Counted from the stretch's first letter, positions 5,324 through 13,059 are shown. The stretch: DNA of 13,707 bases from an uncultured Clostridia bacterium (GCA_947383645.1 CANDEH010000063.1:1-13707), one strand, 5' to 3'. Made by a program: numbers and translations. The notes: a model not told the origin generated them from the letters alone.

Positions 5324-7075
5324 ATGACAACCCGCGACTACCAGACAAAGAGCGCCCTGCGCATCTTCCTCTCCTACTTTCGGCCCCACCGGAAGCTCTT
5401 CCTCATGGACCTGGGCTGCGCCTTCCTGATCTCCGTGATCGACCTGTCCTTTCCCTACGTGTCCCGCATATGTATGGAGAGGCTGCTGCCGGCGCGGCTG
5501 TATACCGCCTTCTTTCTGATTATGGGCGCTTTTCTGGCCGCCTACTTCCTCCGGGCGCTCTTGCAGTACGTGGTCTGCTACTGGGGCCACACCTTCGGCA
5601 TCCGGGTGGAGGCGGATATCCGCCGGGACCTCTTCACCCACATCCAGACCCTCTCCTTCGGGTTCTACGACAAGAACCGCACCGGCCATCTCATGAGCCG
5701 GATGACCGGGGAGCTCTTCGACATCACGGAGCTGGCCCACCACGGGCCGGAGGACCTGTTTATCTCCCTGGTCACCGTGGCGGGGGCCATTGTGGTGATG
5801 TTCACCATCCGCTGGCAGCTGGCCCTGGTGGTGCTGATTCTGATCCCCATCTTCATTCTGGTCACCGCCGTAAACCGGAAGTCCATGATGGACGCCTCCC
5901 GGGGCGTGAAGCAGACCATGGCCTCCATCAACGCCGACATTGAGTCCAGCCTCTCCGGCATGCGCACCGCCAAGGCCTTCTCCAACGAGAACGCCGAGGC
6001 CAGCAAGTTCGACCGCTCCAACGAGCAGTTCAAGACCTCCAAGCGCAACTTTCACAAGGCCATGGGCCGGTTTAACGCCTCCATGGAGTTCTTTATGTGC
6101 GTCCTGCCCCTGGCGGTGATCGCCGTGGGCGGGGTGTACATCATGCGGGGCGAGATGAGCTATGTGGACCTCATCACCTTCAACCTCTATATCAGCACCT
6201 TCATCAACCCCATGCGGAAGATGGCCAACTTCAACGAGCTCTTCGCCAACGGCTTCGCCGGCCTCCACCGGTTTATCGAGCTGATGAGCATCGAGCCGGA
6301 CCTCCAGGACAAGCCCGACGCCATCGACCTCACCGACGTCAGGGGGGACATCACCGTGGAGAATGTGAGCTTCGCCTACGAGCGGGACGAGACGGAGGTG
6401 CTCCGCCACGTGAACCTCCAGGTGAAGGCCGGGGAGACCATCGCCGTGGTGGGCCCCTCCGGCGGGGGCAAGAGCACCCTGTGCAACCTGATCCCCCGGT
6501 TCTACGACGTCACCGAGGGCCGGGTCACCATCGACGGCCACGACGTGCGGGACGTCACGCAGCGCAGCCTCCGGCGCAGCGTGGGGGTGGTGCAGCAGGA
6601 CGTGTTCCTCTTCGCCGCCAGCATCATGGAGAACATCCGCTACGGTCGGCCCGACGCCACCGTGGACGAGGTCATCGCCGCCGCCAGGCGGGCGGAGATC
6701 TACGACGACATCATGGCCATGCCCGACGGCTTCAACACCTACGTGGGGGAGCGGGGCTCCCTCCTCTCCGGCGGGCAGAAGCAGCGGATCTCCATCGCCC
6801 GCATCTTTCTGAAGAACCCCCCGGTGCTGATTCTGGACGAGGCCACCTCCGCCCTGGACAGCGTCACCGAGTCCAAAATTCAACACGCCTTTGACGAGCT
6901 GTCCAAGGGCCGCACCACCCTGATTATTGCCCACCGCCTCTCCACCGTCCGCGCCGCCAGCCGCATCTTAGTGGTGCGGAACGGCGTCATCGCCGAGGAG
7001 GGCACCCACCAGGAGCTGATGGCCCAAAACGGCGACTACGCCCAGCTCTACAACACCCAGAACCTCCATGGATAG
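5324..7075 (+). CDS. ABC exporter half-transporter (fused permease and ATPase)
   Basis: The 583-residue protein has the standard type IV exporter layout: six predicted membrane helices (roughly 25-300), then a nucleotide-binding domain. Every ATPase motif is intact: Walker A GPSGGGKST (377-385), Q-loop VVQQD (422-426), signature LSGGQ (481-485), Walker B VLILDE (501-506) and switch His537 in IIAHRLS. It should act as a homodimer, because only one half-transporter gene is present. Family members export drugs, lipids or peptides and the substrate cannot be told here. The start at 5324 has AGGAG (5309-5313) ten bases upstream. The 3' end overlaps ylmH by 8 bases. The gene leads what looks like a four-gene operon with no shared theme, so its neighbours do not reveal the cargo. 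Confidence 0.93.
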   Translation: MTTRDYQTKSALRIFLSYFRPHRKLFLMDLGCAFLISVIDLSFPYVSRICMERLLPARLYTAFFLIMGAFLAAYFLRALLQYVVCYWGHTFGIRVEADIRRDLFTHIQTLSFGFYDKNRTGHLMSRMTGELFDITELAHHGPEDLFISLVTVAGAIVVMFTIRWQLALVVLILIPIFILVTAVNRKSMMDASRGVKQTMASINADIESSLSGMRTAKAFSNENAEASKFDRSNEQFKTSKRNFHKAMGRFNASMEFFMCVLPLAVIAVGGVYIMRGEMSYVDLITFNLYISTFINPMRKMANFNELFANGFAGLHRFIELMSIEPDLQDKPDAIDLTDVRGDITVENVSFAYERDETEVLRHVNLQVKAGETIAVVGPSGGGKSTLCNLIPRFYDVTEGRVTIDGHDVRDVTQRSLRRSVGVVQQDVFLFAASIMENIRYGRPDATVDEVIAAARRAEIYDDIMAMPDGFNTYVGERGSLLSGGQKQRISIARIFLKNPPVLILDEATSALDSVTESKIQHAFDELSKGRTTLIIAHRLSTVRAASRILVVRNGVIAEEGTHQELMAQNGDYAQLYNTQNLHG

Positions 7076-7850
7076 GGGGGCGCTCCTGGATCGGGCCGCC
7101 TCCTCGCCGGAGGAGCGCATCCTCCTGGCCCGGGTGCTGGACAAGTACGACCAGTGCCAGCGGCGGAATATTCCTGCCGCCACTCCCTTCCTCTCCCCGG
7201 CGGAGCAGCAGGCGGCGGACCGCCTCCTGCGCATGGCGGGGATTCACGCCGGCTTTTTGTGGAACGGCGGCTACCAGGGAGCGGAGCGAAAGCTCCTCCA
7301 GTTCCTCCCCGACTGGGCGGAGGAGGACGACACCGCCCTCTCCGCCATTCTGGCCCGGTTCCGGGGGGACGAGGCCCCGGGCCACCGGGACTGCCTGGGC
7401 AGCCTCATGGGCCTGGGGATTGTCCGGGAGAAGATCGGGGACATCCTGCTCCTCCCCGACGCCTGTGAGGTGGTCGTCGCGGCGGATATCCTGCCCTTTT
7501 TAGTGCAGAACTGGGTCAGCGCCGGCCGGGTCCACCTGTCCGTGTCGGAGCTGCCCCTCAGTGAACTGATTGTGCCGGAGCAGCAGGTCAAGACCATCCG
7601 GGACACGGTGATGTCCCTGCGCTTGGACGCGGTGGCCGCCTCCGGCTTCTCCCTCAGCCGGGGGAAGGCGACGGAGCTGATCGCCTCGGGCCGCCTCCAG
7701 CTCAACCACATAGAATGTACCAAGTGCGACCGCCCTGTGGCGGCGAGGGACGTGGTCACCGCCCGGGGACTGGGAAAATTCGTGCTGTCGGAGGTGGGGG
7801 GCCTGTCCAAAAAGGGCCGCACCGCCATCACCATACTGCGCTATCTGTAG
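7068..7850 (+). CDS. ylmH: YlmH-family S4-domain RNA-binding protein
   Basis: The 260-residue product matches YlmH in length and order. It has an N-terminal domain with the SPEERILLARVLDKYDQC stretch, a middle domain (GIVREKIGDILLL), and a C-terminal S4 RNA-binding fold (about 183-240) with LRLDAVAASGFSLSR and the ASGRLQLNH turn. In Bacillus YlmH binds ribosomal and transfer RNA, and recent work links it to ribosome-associated quality control. In many Firmicutes ylmH sits in the ylm/div cluster, so its place behind an ABC exporter is unusual. The ATG overlaps the end of the transporter by 8 bases and has no clear ribosome binding site, suggesting coupled translation. A CTG at 7086 preceded by AGGGGGG is a less likely alternative start. 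Confidence 0.88.
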   Translation: MDRGALLDRAASSPEERILLARVLDKYDQCQRRNIPAATPFLSPAEQQAADRLLRMAGIHAGFLWNGGYQGAERKLLQFLPDWAEEDDTALSAILARFRGDEAPGHRDCLGSLMGLGIVREKIGDILLLPDACEVVVAADILPFLVQNWVSAGRVHLSVSELPLSELIVPEQQVKTIRDTVMSLRLDAVAASGFSLSRGKATELIASGRLQLNHIECTKCDRPVAARDVVTARGLGKFVLSEVGGLSKKGRTAITILRYL

Positions 7851-7875
7851 CCGCGCCATCGAAGGAGAATCAGCC

Positions 7876-8085
7876 ATGGAGCAACGAAAGATTGACCGGA
7901 TCAACGAGCTCGCCCGCAAGGCCAAGGCCGGCCCCCTCACACCCGAGGAGGAGGCGGAGCGCTCCCGGCTGCGCCGGGAGTACATCGACGCGGTGACGCT
8001 TAGCCTCCGGGGCCAGCTGGACCACACCTACATCGTGGACGCCCAGGGCCGCAGGACCAAGCTGCGCAAAAAGGGGGAGAAGTAG
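7876..8085 (+). CDS. DUF896 family (YnzC-like) small protein
   Basis: The 69-residue protein is a clear DUF896/UPF0291 member. It has the IDRINELARKAKAG opening, TPEEEAERSRLRREYID helix and the short C-terminal part HTYIVDAQGRRTKLRKKG. Known structures of the family are a two-helix hairpin with a disordered tail; in Bacillus, YnzC and its paralogue YneB-region protein have no firm biochemical role. It is cytoplasmic and highly charged. The start has AAGGAG (7862-7867) at good spacing. It follows ylmH by 25 bases and is separated from the next gene by two bases, so it is very probably cotranscribed. Confidence 0.9.
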   Translation: MEQRKIDRINELARKAKAGPLTPEEEAERSRLRREYIDAVTLSLRGQLDHTYIVDAQGRRTKLRKKGEK

Positions 8086-8087
8086 AG

Positions 8088-9428
8088 ATGGCGGACTACT
8101 ACGACAAGGAGAAATTCACCGGCGGCCAGCAGCCCCCGCCGAAGAAAAAGAAGAACGACGACGACTGGAACTGGGTGGTCATCATCCTCCTGTTCTGCAC
8201 GGGGATGTGGCCCCTGGCGCTGCTGTGGATGGGCTGGAAGTGGCTCTTCGGCGGCAGGGAGACCCCGGAGGAGAAGGTGCGCAGGGCCCAGGCGAAGATG
8301 GACAGCGCCATCGACAGCGCCCTCAGGGGGGTGGACAGCGCCCTCGACAGCGCCCGCCGGGGCGTGGACAGCGCGGAGAAGTCCGTCAGCACCGCCGCCC
8401 GGGGCTTCGCCGACGCTCTGGACAGCGCGGCGCGGCCCAGGGAGACCGCCAAGCCGGCGGTGAAAACCGCGCCTAAGGCGTCGAGAACCGAGGCGGAGCC
8501 GAAAAAGGAGAAGAAGGGCAAAAAGACCAAGAGCGCCATCCTCCGCAAGATTGAGGCCACCGCCGGCAGCAGCGTATTCCTCCAGTTTTTAGGGGCGCTG
8601 TTCCTCTTCGGCGGCACGATAATGATGGCCGCCGTCATCGACGACTTCGAACTCCCGGCACTGATCGTCACCATCAATGTATTGCTGGGCGGCGGCGTGA
8701 TGTTGGGCAAGGGCATCCAGCTGCGCCGCTTCTCCCGCCGCAGCCGGCGTTACCTGGCCGCCGTGGGGGAGGCGGACTCCCTCTCCATCGACCTGATCGC
8801 CCGCCGGGTGGGCCGAACTCAGGCCCAGGCGGTGAAGGACCTGCAAAAGATGATCGACCGGGGCTACTTCGGCGAGGACGCCTACCTGGATCTGGACCTG
8901 GGCTACTTCCTCCGCTTCAACTCCGCCGCAGAGCAGCGCCGCTCCGCCCCCTCCTCCGCCCAACCGGAGGAGGCCACCCCCAGGGAGGCGGCGGAGGGCT
9001 ACTCCGGCGTCCTCCGCCGCATCCGCGCCGCCAACGACCGTATTGCCGACGAGGTCCTCTCCGCCAAGATCGACCGCCTGGAGCAGATCACCGGCCAGAT
9101 TCTCAAGGAGGTGGAGGAGCACCCGGAGAAGCGGTCCAAGATGAACACCTTCTTCGACTACTACCTCCCCACCACCCAGAAGCTCCTGGACGCCTACGCC
9201 GACTTCGAGGAGACCGGCGTGGAGGGGGAGAACCTCCGCTCCGCCAAGCAGCGCATCGAGCAGACCATGGACTCCATCGTGGACGGCTTTGCCCACCAGC
9301 TGGACCAGCTCTACCGCGCCGACGCCATGGACGTGGCCACCGACATCAAGGTCATGGAGTCCATGCTCCACCGGGACACCTCCAGCGCCGCCAGGGACTT
9401 CGGCTACGACCAGCAGGGCCAGGCGTAA
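8088..9428 (+). CDS. XpaC-family membrane protein (5-bromo-4-chloroindolyl phosphate hydrolysis family)
   Basis: The 446-residue protein has a proline/lysine-rich cytoplasmic start and a tryptophan-rich hydrophobic segment (about 27-53). Four imperfect 11-residue repeats built on DSA follow (about 71-116), then a lysine-rich linker (120-148) and two close membrane helices (about 163-183 and 189-209). A winged-helix-like segment comes next (230-275), and then a long helical XpaC domain (about 298-430). XpaC was named for hydrolysis of an indolyl phosphate dye in Bacillus and its true role is unknown; it usually neighbours the toxic-anion protein TelA, which is not seen here. The start follows the DUF896 stop by two bases with GGGGGAG upstream, so translation is probably coupled. 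The family call rests on the overall layout and C-terminal helices, with the repeat region as a lineage-specific addition. Confidence 0.75.
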   Translation: MADYYDKEKFTGGQQPPPKKKKNDDDWNWVVIILLFCTGMWPLALLWMGWKWLFGGRETPEEKVRRAQAKMDSAIDSALRGVDSALDSARRGVDSAEKSVSTAARGFADALDSAARPRETAKPAVKTAPKASRTEAEPKKEKKGKKTKSAILRKIEATAGSSVFLQFLGALFLFGGTIMMAAVIDDFELPALIVTINVLLGGGVMLGKGIQLRRFSRRSRRYLAAVGEADSLSIDLIARRVGRTQAQAVKDLQKMIDRGYFGEDAYLDLDLGYFLRFNSAAEQRRSAPSSAQPEEATPREAAEGYSGVLRRIRAANDRIADEVLSAKIDRLEQITGQILKEVEEHPEKRSKMNTFFDYYLPTTQKLLDAYADFEETGVEGENLRSAKQRIEQTMDSIVDGFAHQLDQLYRADAMDVATDIKVMESMLHRDTSSAARDFGYDQQGQA

Positions 9429-9479
9429 ACGCCCGGCGGAACCCCCTTTGAACCGGACCGGCAGGTCCGGACAGAGAAA

Positions 9480-9529
9480 AAATCAGGGAGCGGGCGGCGC
9501 ACTTCAGCCAGGTGCGCCGCCCCTGATTT
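9480..9529 (+). terminator. hairpin terminator after xpaC
   Basis: GGGCGGCGCAC (9492-9502) pairs with 9512-9522, extended by AAATCAG (9480-9486) / CTGATTT (9523-9529) across a five-base bulge on the left side. The A-tract before and TTT after resemble a bidirectional terminator. It lies about 50 bases past the xpaC stop and before the birA promoter. Confidence 0.7.
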
Positions 9530-9556
9530 CTGCCGCCCCGCCCTCAAAAATTCAGA

Positions 9557-9585
9557 TGGACATCGCCTGTCTGACGTGGTACAAT
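9557..9585 (+). promoter_or_regulatory. extended -10 promoter of birA
   Basis: TGGACA (9557-9562) and TACAAT (9580-9585) are 17 bases apart, with TGG before the -10 box as an extended element. The start would be near 9592, leaving a very short leader with AAAGGAGGG (9595-9603) almost at its 5' end. Confidence 0.72.
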
Positions 9586-9609
9586 ATGGACGCCAAAGGA
9601 GGGCTTCCC

Positions 9610-10611
9610 ATGAGCAAAGATCTTGTCTACCGCCTGCTGTCCCAACGTCCGGGACAGTTCGTCTCCGGGGAGGAGATCAGCCGGCAGGCCGGCATCTCCC
9701 GCGCCGCGGTCTGGAAGGCCGTGGACAGCCTGCGCAAAGCCGGCTACACCATCGAGGCCCGCAGCGGGCTGGGCTACGCCCTCACCGCCGCCCCCGACGC
9801 CCTGAGCCGGCGGGAGATTGACGCCCAGCTGCAGGCCGCCGGCGTCACCCCCGTCCGCCTGGACTGTCTGGAGGAGATCGACTCCACCAACTCCTACCTC
9901 AAGCGCATCGCCCTGGAGGGCGCGCCCCACGGCACCGTGGCGGTGGCCAACTACCAGTCCGGCGGCCGGGGACGGACCAGCCGGACCTTCCTCTCCCCCA
10001 GGGACAAGGGGGTCTACCTCTCCATCCTCCTGCGCCCCGCCCTGACGCCGGAGCAGCTGCTGCCGGTGACCGCCCTGACGGCGGTGGCCGTGTGCGACGC
10101 CATCGAGAACACCTGCGGCCTGCGGCCCCGGATCAAGTGGACCAACGACCTGCTGCTGGGGGGAAAAAAGCTGGTGGGCATCCTGACGGAGATGGCCCTG
10201 GAGGGGGAGACCGGCGCGGTGGAGTCCCTGGTCATCGGCGCGGGAGTCAACGTCCACCACACCGACGCCGACTTCACGCCGGAGGTGGCGCAGATGGCCA
10301 CGGCGCTGTCCGCCCAGGCGGGATACCCGGTGTCCCGGCCCCGCCTGGCCGCGGAGATGATCGCCGCCTTCTACCGCCTGTCCGAGGACCTGGGCGGCGA
10401 TCTGGGCCCCTACCTTGCCGCCTACCGCCGGGACTGCCTGACCCTGGGCCGGGAGGTGCATCTGCTGTGGAGCGACAGCCGGGAGACGGTGTTCGCCGAG
10501 GACGTGGACGACCGCTTCGGTCTGATCGTCCGCCGCGGCGACGGCTCCCGGACCACCATCCGCTCCGGCGAGGTCTCCGTGCGCGGCCTGTACGGCTATG
10601 CCGACGAATAG
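9610..10611 (+). CDS. birA: bifunctional biotin-protein ligase / biotin repressor
   Basis: The 333-residue product is a group II BirA. An N-terminal winged helix (about 1-62; GEEISRQAGISRAAVWKAV) binds DNA, the catalytic domain joins biotin to carrier proteins, and a small C-terminal beta domain follows (about 285-330). Key motifs: DSTN (91-94), the biotinyl-AMP loop GGRGR (118-122), KWTND (176-180) and the catalytic lysine in GGKKLVGI (Lys187 by alignment to family practice). It makes biotinyl-AMP, biotinylates for example acetyl-CoA carboxylase carrier protein, and with the intermediate represses biotin genes, none of which are in this window. AAAGGAGGG (9595-9603) fixes the start at 9610; the longer open frame upstream is not coding. 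The gene is first in a unit with the chromate transporter pair 29 bases downstream. Confidence 0.94.
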   Translation: MSKDLVYRLLSQRPGQFVSGEEISRQAGISRAAVWKAVDSLRKAGYTIEARSGLGYALTAAPDALSRREIDAQLQAAGVTPVRLDCLEEIDSTNSYLKRIALEGAPHGTVAVANYQSGGRGRTSRTFLSPRDKGVYLSILLRPALTPEQLLPVTALTAVAVCDAIENTCGLRPRIKWTNDLLLGGKKLVGILTEMALEGETGAVESLVIGAGVNVHHTDADFTPEVAQMATALSAQAGYPVSRPRLAAEMIAAFYRLSEDLGGDLGPYLAAYRRDCLTLGREVHLLWSDSRETVFAEDVDDRFGLIVRRGDGSRTTIRSGEVSVRGLYGYADE

Positions 10612-10640
10612 ATGAATAAGTATCAAGGAGTGTCTATGTT

Positions 10641-11189
10641 ATGAGAGAGCTGATCGACCTGTTCTTCACCTTCGCCAAGATGGGGGTGATGACCTTCGGC
10701 GGCGGCTACGCCATGCTGCCCATTTTGCAGCGGGAGGTGGTGGAAAACAAGAAGTGGGCCACCGAGGAGGAGCTGACGGACTACTTCGCCATCGGCCAGT
10801 GCACCCCGGGCGTCATCGCGGTCAACACCGCCACCTTCATCGGACAGAAGTACAAGGGGACTGTGGGCGGCATTGCGGCCACCCTGGGCGTGGTGTTTCC
10901 GTCGGTGGTGATTATCTCCCTGCTGGCCGGTGTGATTACCGCCTTCTCCCACCTGGCCTGGGTTCAGAACGCCTTTGCCGGGGTGCGGGTCTGCGTGTGC
11001 GTGCTGATCTTTAACGCCGTGTTCAAGCTGTGGAAGAAATCGGTGATTGACAAGGTCACCGGGACGATCTTCCTGCTGATACTGGCGGCCTCCCTGCTGA
11101 CAGATCTCTCGCCGGTGTGGTTCGTGCTCATAGCGGGAGCGGCGGGGATCCTGGCGAAGAATCTACAGAGGGGAGGCGCGGCGAAATGA
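10641..11189 (+). CDS. chromate transporter family protein, first subunit (short CHR)
   Basis: The 182-residue membrane protein is a one-domain CHR protein: the FGGGYAMLPILQREVV motif (about 19-34), then AIGQCTPGVIAVNTATFIG (about 50-68), followed by hydrophobic helices. Short CHR proteins occur as pairs encoded in tandem, which together replace the long ChrA; some export chromate, many have an unknown anion substrate. The ATG at 10641 is preceded by AAGGAG (10625-10630) at ten bases. A closer ATG at 10636 opens only ATG TTA TGA, whose stop overlaps the real start. The gene follows birA by 29 bases and overlaps its partner by four bases. Confidence 0.88.
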   Translation: MRELIDLFFTFAKMGVMTFGGGYAMLPILQREVVENKKWATEEELTDYFAIGQCTPGVIAVNTATFIGQKYKGTVGGIAATLGVVFPSVVIISLLAGVITAFSHLAWVQNAFAGVRVCVCVLIFNAVFKLWKKSVIDKVTGTIFLLILAASLLTDLSPVWFVLIAGAAGILAKNLQRGGAAK

Positions 11190-11776
11190 TCTATCTACAG
11201 CTGTTTTACGAGTTCTTCAAGACGGGCCTCTTCGCCGTGGGCGGCGGCCTGGCCACCCTGCCCTTCCTCTACAGCATGGCGGACAAGACCGGCTGGTTCA
11301 CCGCCGGGGACCTGGCCAACATGATCGCCGTGGGCGAGTCCACCCCCGGCCCCATCGGCATCAACATGGCCACCTACGTGGGCTTTATCACCTGCGGCGT
11401 TCCCGGGGCGGTGATTGCCACCCTGGGCCTGATTACCCCGTCGATTATCGTCATTTTAATCATCGCCTCCGTCCTCAAGGCCTTCCGGGAGAACCGGTAC
11501 GTGGAGGCCGCCTTCTACGGGCTCCGCGCCGCCTCCACCGCCCTCATCGCCTCGGCGGGCCTCTCCGTGGTGGCGGGGGCCATGCTGCACACGGAGGCGC
11601 TCTCCGCGGGACTGCCGGAGGCCCTCACAGGTCTGTTCAACTGGCCGGCCATCGCCCTGGCCGCCGCGGTCTTCCTGCTGAGCAACAAGGTGAAGTGGAC
11701 GAAGAAGCTCCACCCCATTGTCTTTATCGCTCTCTCCGCGATAATCGGCGCCCTGTTCCGCTTCGCGGGGGCGTAA
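11186..11776 (+). CDS. chromate transporter family protein, second subunit (short CHR)
   Basis: The 196-residue membrane protein is the partner CHR domain, with FAVGGGLATLPFLYSMAD (about 16-33), VGESTPGPIGINMATYVG (about 49-66) and five to six hydrophobic helices. Its ATG at 11186 overlaps the TGA of the first subunit as ATGA, with GGGGAGG (11170-11176) ten bases upstream; a longer frame from 11117 would run through the partner gene and is rejected. The ATGA overlap and the two different CHR motifs show a true split pair with coupled translation, not a frameshift in one gene. The partners are expected to sit in the membrane as an antiparallel dimer. The substrate, chromate or sulfate-like, is not evident from the neighbours. 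Confidence 0.88.
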   Translation: MIYLQLFYEFFKTGLFAVGGGLATLPFLYSMADKTGWFTAGDLANMIAVGESTPGPIGINMATYVGFITCGVPGAVIATLGLITPSIIVILIIASVLKAFRENRYVEAAFYGLRAASTALIASAGLSVVAGAMLHTEALSAGLPEALTGLFNWPAIALAAAVFLLSNKVKWTKKLHPIVFIALSAIIGALFRFAGA

Positions 11777-11808
11777 ACTCTGCCTTTGTTGACTTTTTTG
11801 ACAGACTG

Positions 11809-11840
11809 AGGACGGCGCACCGGAACCGGTGTGCCGTCCT
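11809..11840 (+). terminator. hairpin terminator after the chromate transporter pair
   Basis: AGGACGGCGCACCGG (11809-11823) pairs with 11826-11840 across an AA centre with one G-T wobble. It begins 32 bases past the stop codon. The T-run lies before the stem (11794-11799) rather than after it, so termination strength is uncertain. The stem and flank are almost the same as at 2318-2347. Confidence 0.6.
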
Positions 11841-11844
11841 ACCG

Positions 11845-12221
11845 TTCTGCTAAAATGCCTGTTTTCGTTTCTTTTGAATCCCTGAAAACATTACAGGTCA
11901 TATTCTATAATGTATATGTTATATTTGCCTATAAATCGCACTGATTTTCGTCTATTACCGTTCTATTGAAAAAACCTTTTATTTCCAATGGTTTAATCCT
12001 GCATAAATATTATTTATTTCATAATTAGTCTTATAAACATTCTATAAAATATGTCAAAAAGCGTCTATCGCATATATGCTTCATTTTTCTAAAAATCCTC
12101 TGGAAAAACGTCTGCTTTTCCCCTGCTCCTTCTCCCCTGCCGCGTCTTTTTTTCCTGGTCCGTTTTCACGCCTCCGCTTATCCCTTACAATAGCCTCATC
12201 TACCAAAAGGAGGCCACATAT
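11845..12221. other. AT-rich gene-free island before the recombinase
   Basis: This 377-base stretch has no convincing gene. Bases 11845 to about 12110 are strongly AT-rich with many TATAA and TCTAT motifs, in sharp contrast to the GC-rich genes on both sides. CGTCTATTAC (11949-11958) and CGTCTATCGC (12062-12071) are near repeats. From 12105 to about 12185 the plus strand is mostly pyrimidine. The composition suggests acquired DNA or a recombinase control/recombination region; nothing firmer can be read. Confidence 0.55.
12163..12191 (+). promoter_or_regulatory. candidate promoter of the serine recombinase
   Basis: TACAAT (12186-12191) lies 17 bases after TTTTCA (12163-12168), which matches four of six -35 consensus bases. 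Transcription would start near 12198, just before AAAAGGAGG (12205-12213). Confidence 0.5.
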
Positions 12222-12812
12222 ATGGACGCCCAACTCTACGGCTACATCCGTGTTTCCACCCAGGACCAGCACGAGGCGCGGCAGCTCAACGCCATGCTGG
12301 ACTTCGGCGTGCCGCCGGAAAATCTCTTTCTCGACAAGCAGTCCGGGAAGGACTTCCTCCGCCCCGCCTATTGCCGCCTCCTGGAGCGCCTTCGCCCCGG
12401 GGACACCCTGGTGATTAAAAGCATCGACCGCCTTGGCCGCAGCTATGAGGAAATCCTCGCCCAGTGGCGGGCCATCACCCGGGATAAGGAGGCCGCCATC
12501 GTGGTGCTGGACATGCCCCTGCTCAACACCGCCCAGGGCCGGGACCTCACCGGCACCCTGATCGCCGATATCGTCCTCCAGCTCCTCAGCTACGTGGCCG
12601 AGACGGAGCGCCACTTCATCCGCCAGCGCCAGGCCGAGGGCATCGCCGCCGCCCGCCGCCGGGGAGACCACCTGGGCCGCCCCGCCCTCCCCCGCCCTGA
12701 CCACGCTGACGAGGTCCTCTCCCGCTGGCGCAGCCGCGAAATCTCCTCCCGCGCCGGCGCGGCGCTTCTGGGCGTGTCGCAGGCCACCTTTTTGAAATGG
12801 GGGAGGCTGTGA
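12222..12812 (+). CDS. small serine recombinase (resolvase/invertase family)
   Basis: The 196-residue protein has the resolvase catalytic fold. YGYIRVST carries Arg10 and the nucleophile Ser12, FLDKQSGKDFLRP (36-48) follows, and IDRLGRS (68-74) supplies the catalytic arginines. A long E-helix comes next (about 112-145, AETERHFIRQRQAEGI), and a short C-terminal helix-turn-helix (about 163-193, SRAGAALLGVSQATFLKW) ends the protein. Length and domain order match Tn3 resolvases and Hin/Gin-type invertases rather than large phage integrases. It should cut and rejoin DNA at paired sites. AAAAGGAGG (12205-12213) supports the start. No transposase or matching partner sites were found nearby. The AT-rich region upstream is unlike the gene body, which is as GC-rich as the chromosome. 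The location next to csrA and flagellin could be chance or could point to flagellar switching. Confidence 0.9.
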   Translation: MDAQLYGYIRVSTQDQHEARQLNAMLDFGVPPENLFLDKQSGKDFLRPAYCRLLERLRPGDTLVIKSIDRLGRSYEEILAQWRAITRDKEAAIVVLDMPLLNTAQGRDLTGTLIADIVLQLLSYVAETERHFIRQRQAEGIAAARRRGDHLGRPALPRPDHADEVLSRWRSREISSRAGAALLGVSQATFLKWGRL

Positions 12813-12826
12813 GACGCGGGGGCTTC

Positions 12827-12911
12827 GTTACTTTTTCTCGAGAGACTGCAACGACACTTCATTTTGTGAAACAAAATGTTAGTGGAGTGCGTCCCTTTGG
12901 GAAAAAGTAAC
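12827..12911. repeat. 85-base palindrome-bounded intergenic element
   Basis: Terminal inverted repeats GTTACTTTTTC (12827-12837) and its exact complement (12901-12911) enclose a nested hairpin, CATTTTGT (12860-12867), GAA, ACAAAATG (12871-12878). There is no coding potential. It starts 15 bases after the recombinase stop. It could be a tiny non-autonomous element or a large RNA/DNA structure acting as terminator; no target-site duplication is evident. Confidence 0.65.
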
Positions 12912-13008
12912 CAAAAAGAGCTTTCATGGGGGTAATATAGGAAGAATTCCGGCAGACGCTTCGCCGCCCCATCCCGTCCTCCATCCCGCTGTCCCCCCGC
13001 GCGCAGCA

Positions 13009-13041
13009 AAGCCGCGTGGAAAGGTGAACCTTTTTGTGCGG
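13009..13041 (+). repeat. leader hairpin, copy 1
   Basis: The 17-base sequence AAGCCGCGTGGAAAGGT (13009-13025) recurs exactly at 13123-13139. Here CCGC (13012-13015) pairs with GCGG (13038-13041) and AAAGG with CCTTT around a TGAA loop, leaving a GTGG internal loop that contains a GGA motif. Bases 12912-13008 before it show no gene. Confidence 0.7.
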
Positions 13042-13059
13042 GAAAAAGTTAGAAAAAAT

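Noticed and set aside
5273..6934. 553-codon minus-strand open frame over the ABC transporter
   Set aside because: Opposite-strand shadow of an intact ABC exporter with all motifs; His/Gly-rich translation and no ribosome binding site.
9544..10626. 360-codon minus-strand open frame over birA
   Set aside because: Antisense shadow of birA; no domain and no start signals.
10641..11776. Chromate transporter broken by a frameshift
   Set aside because: The two halves carry distinct CHR motifs, each has a ribosome binding site, and they overlap by ATGA; this is the normal split pair.
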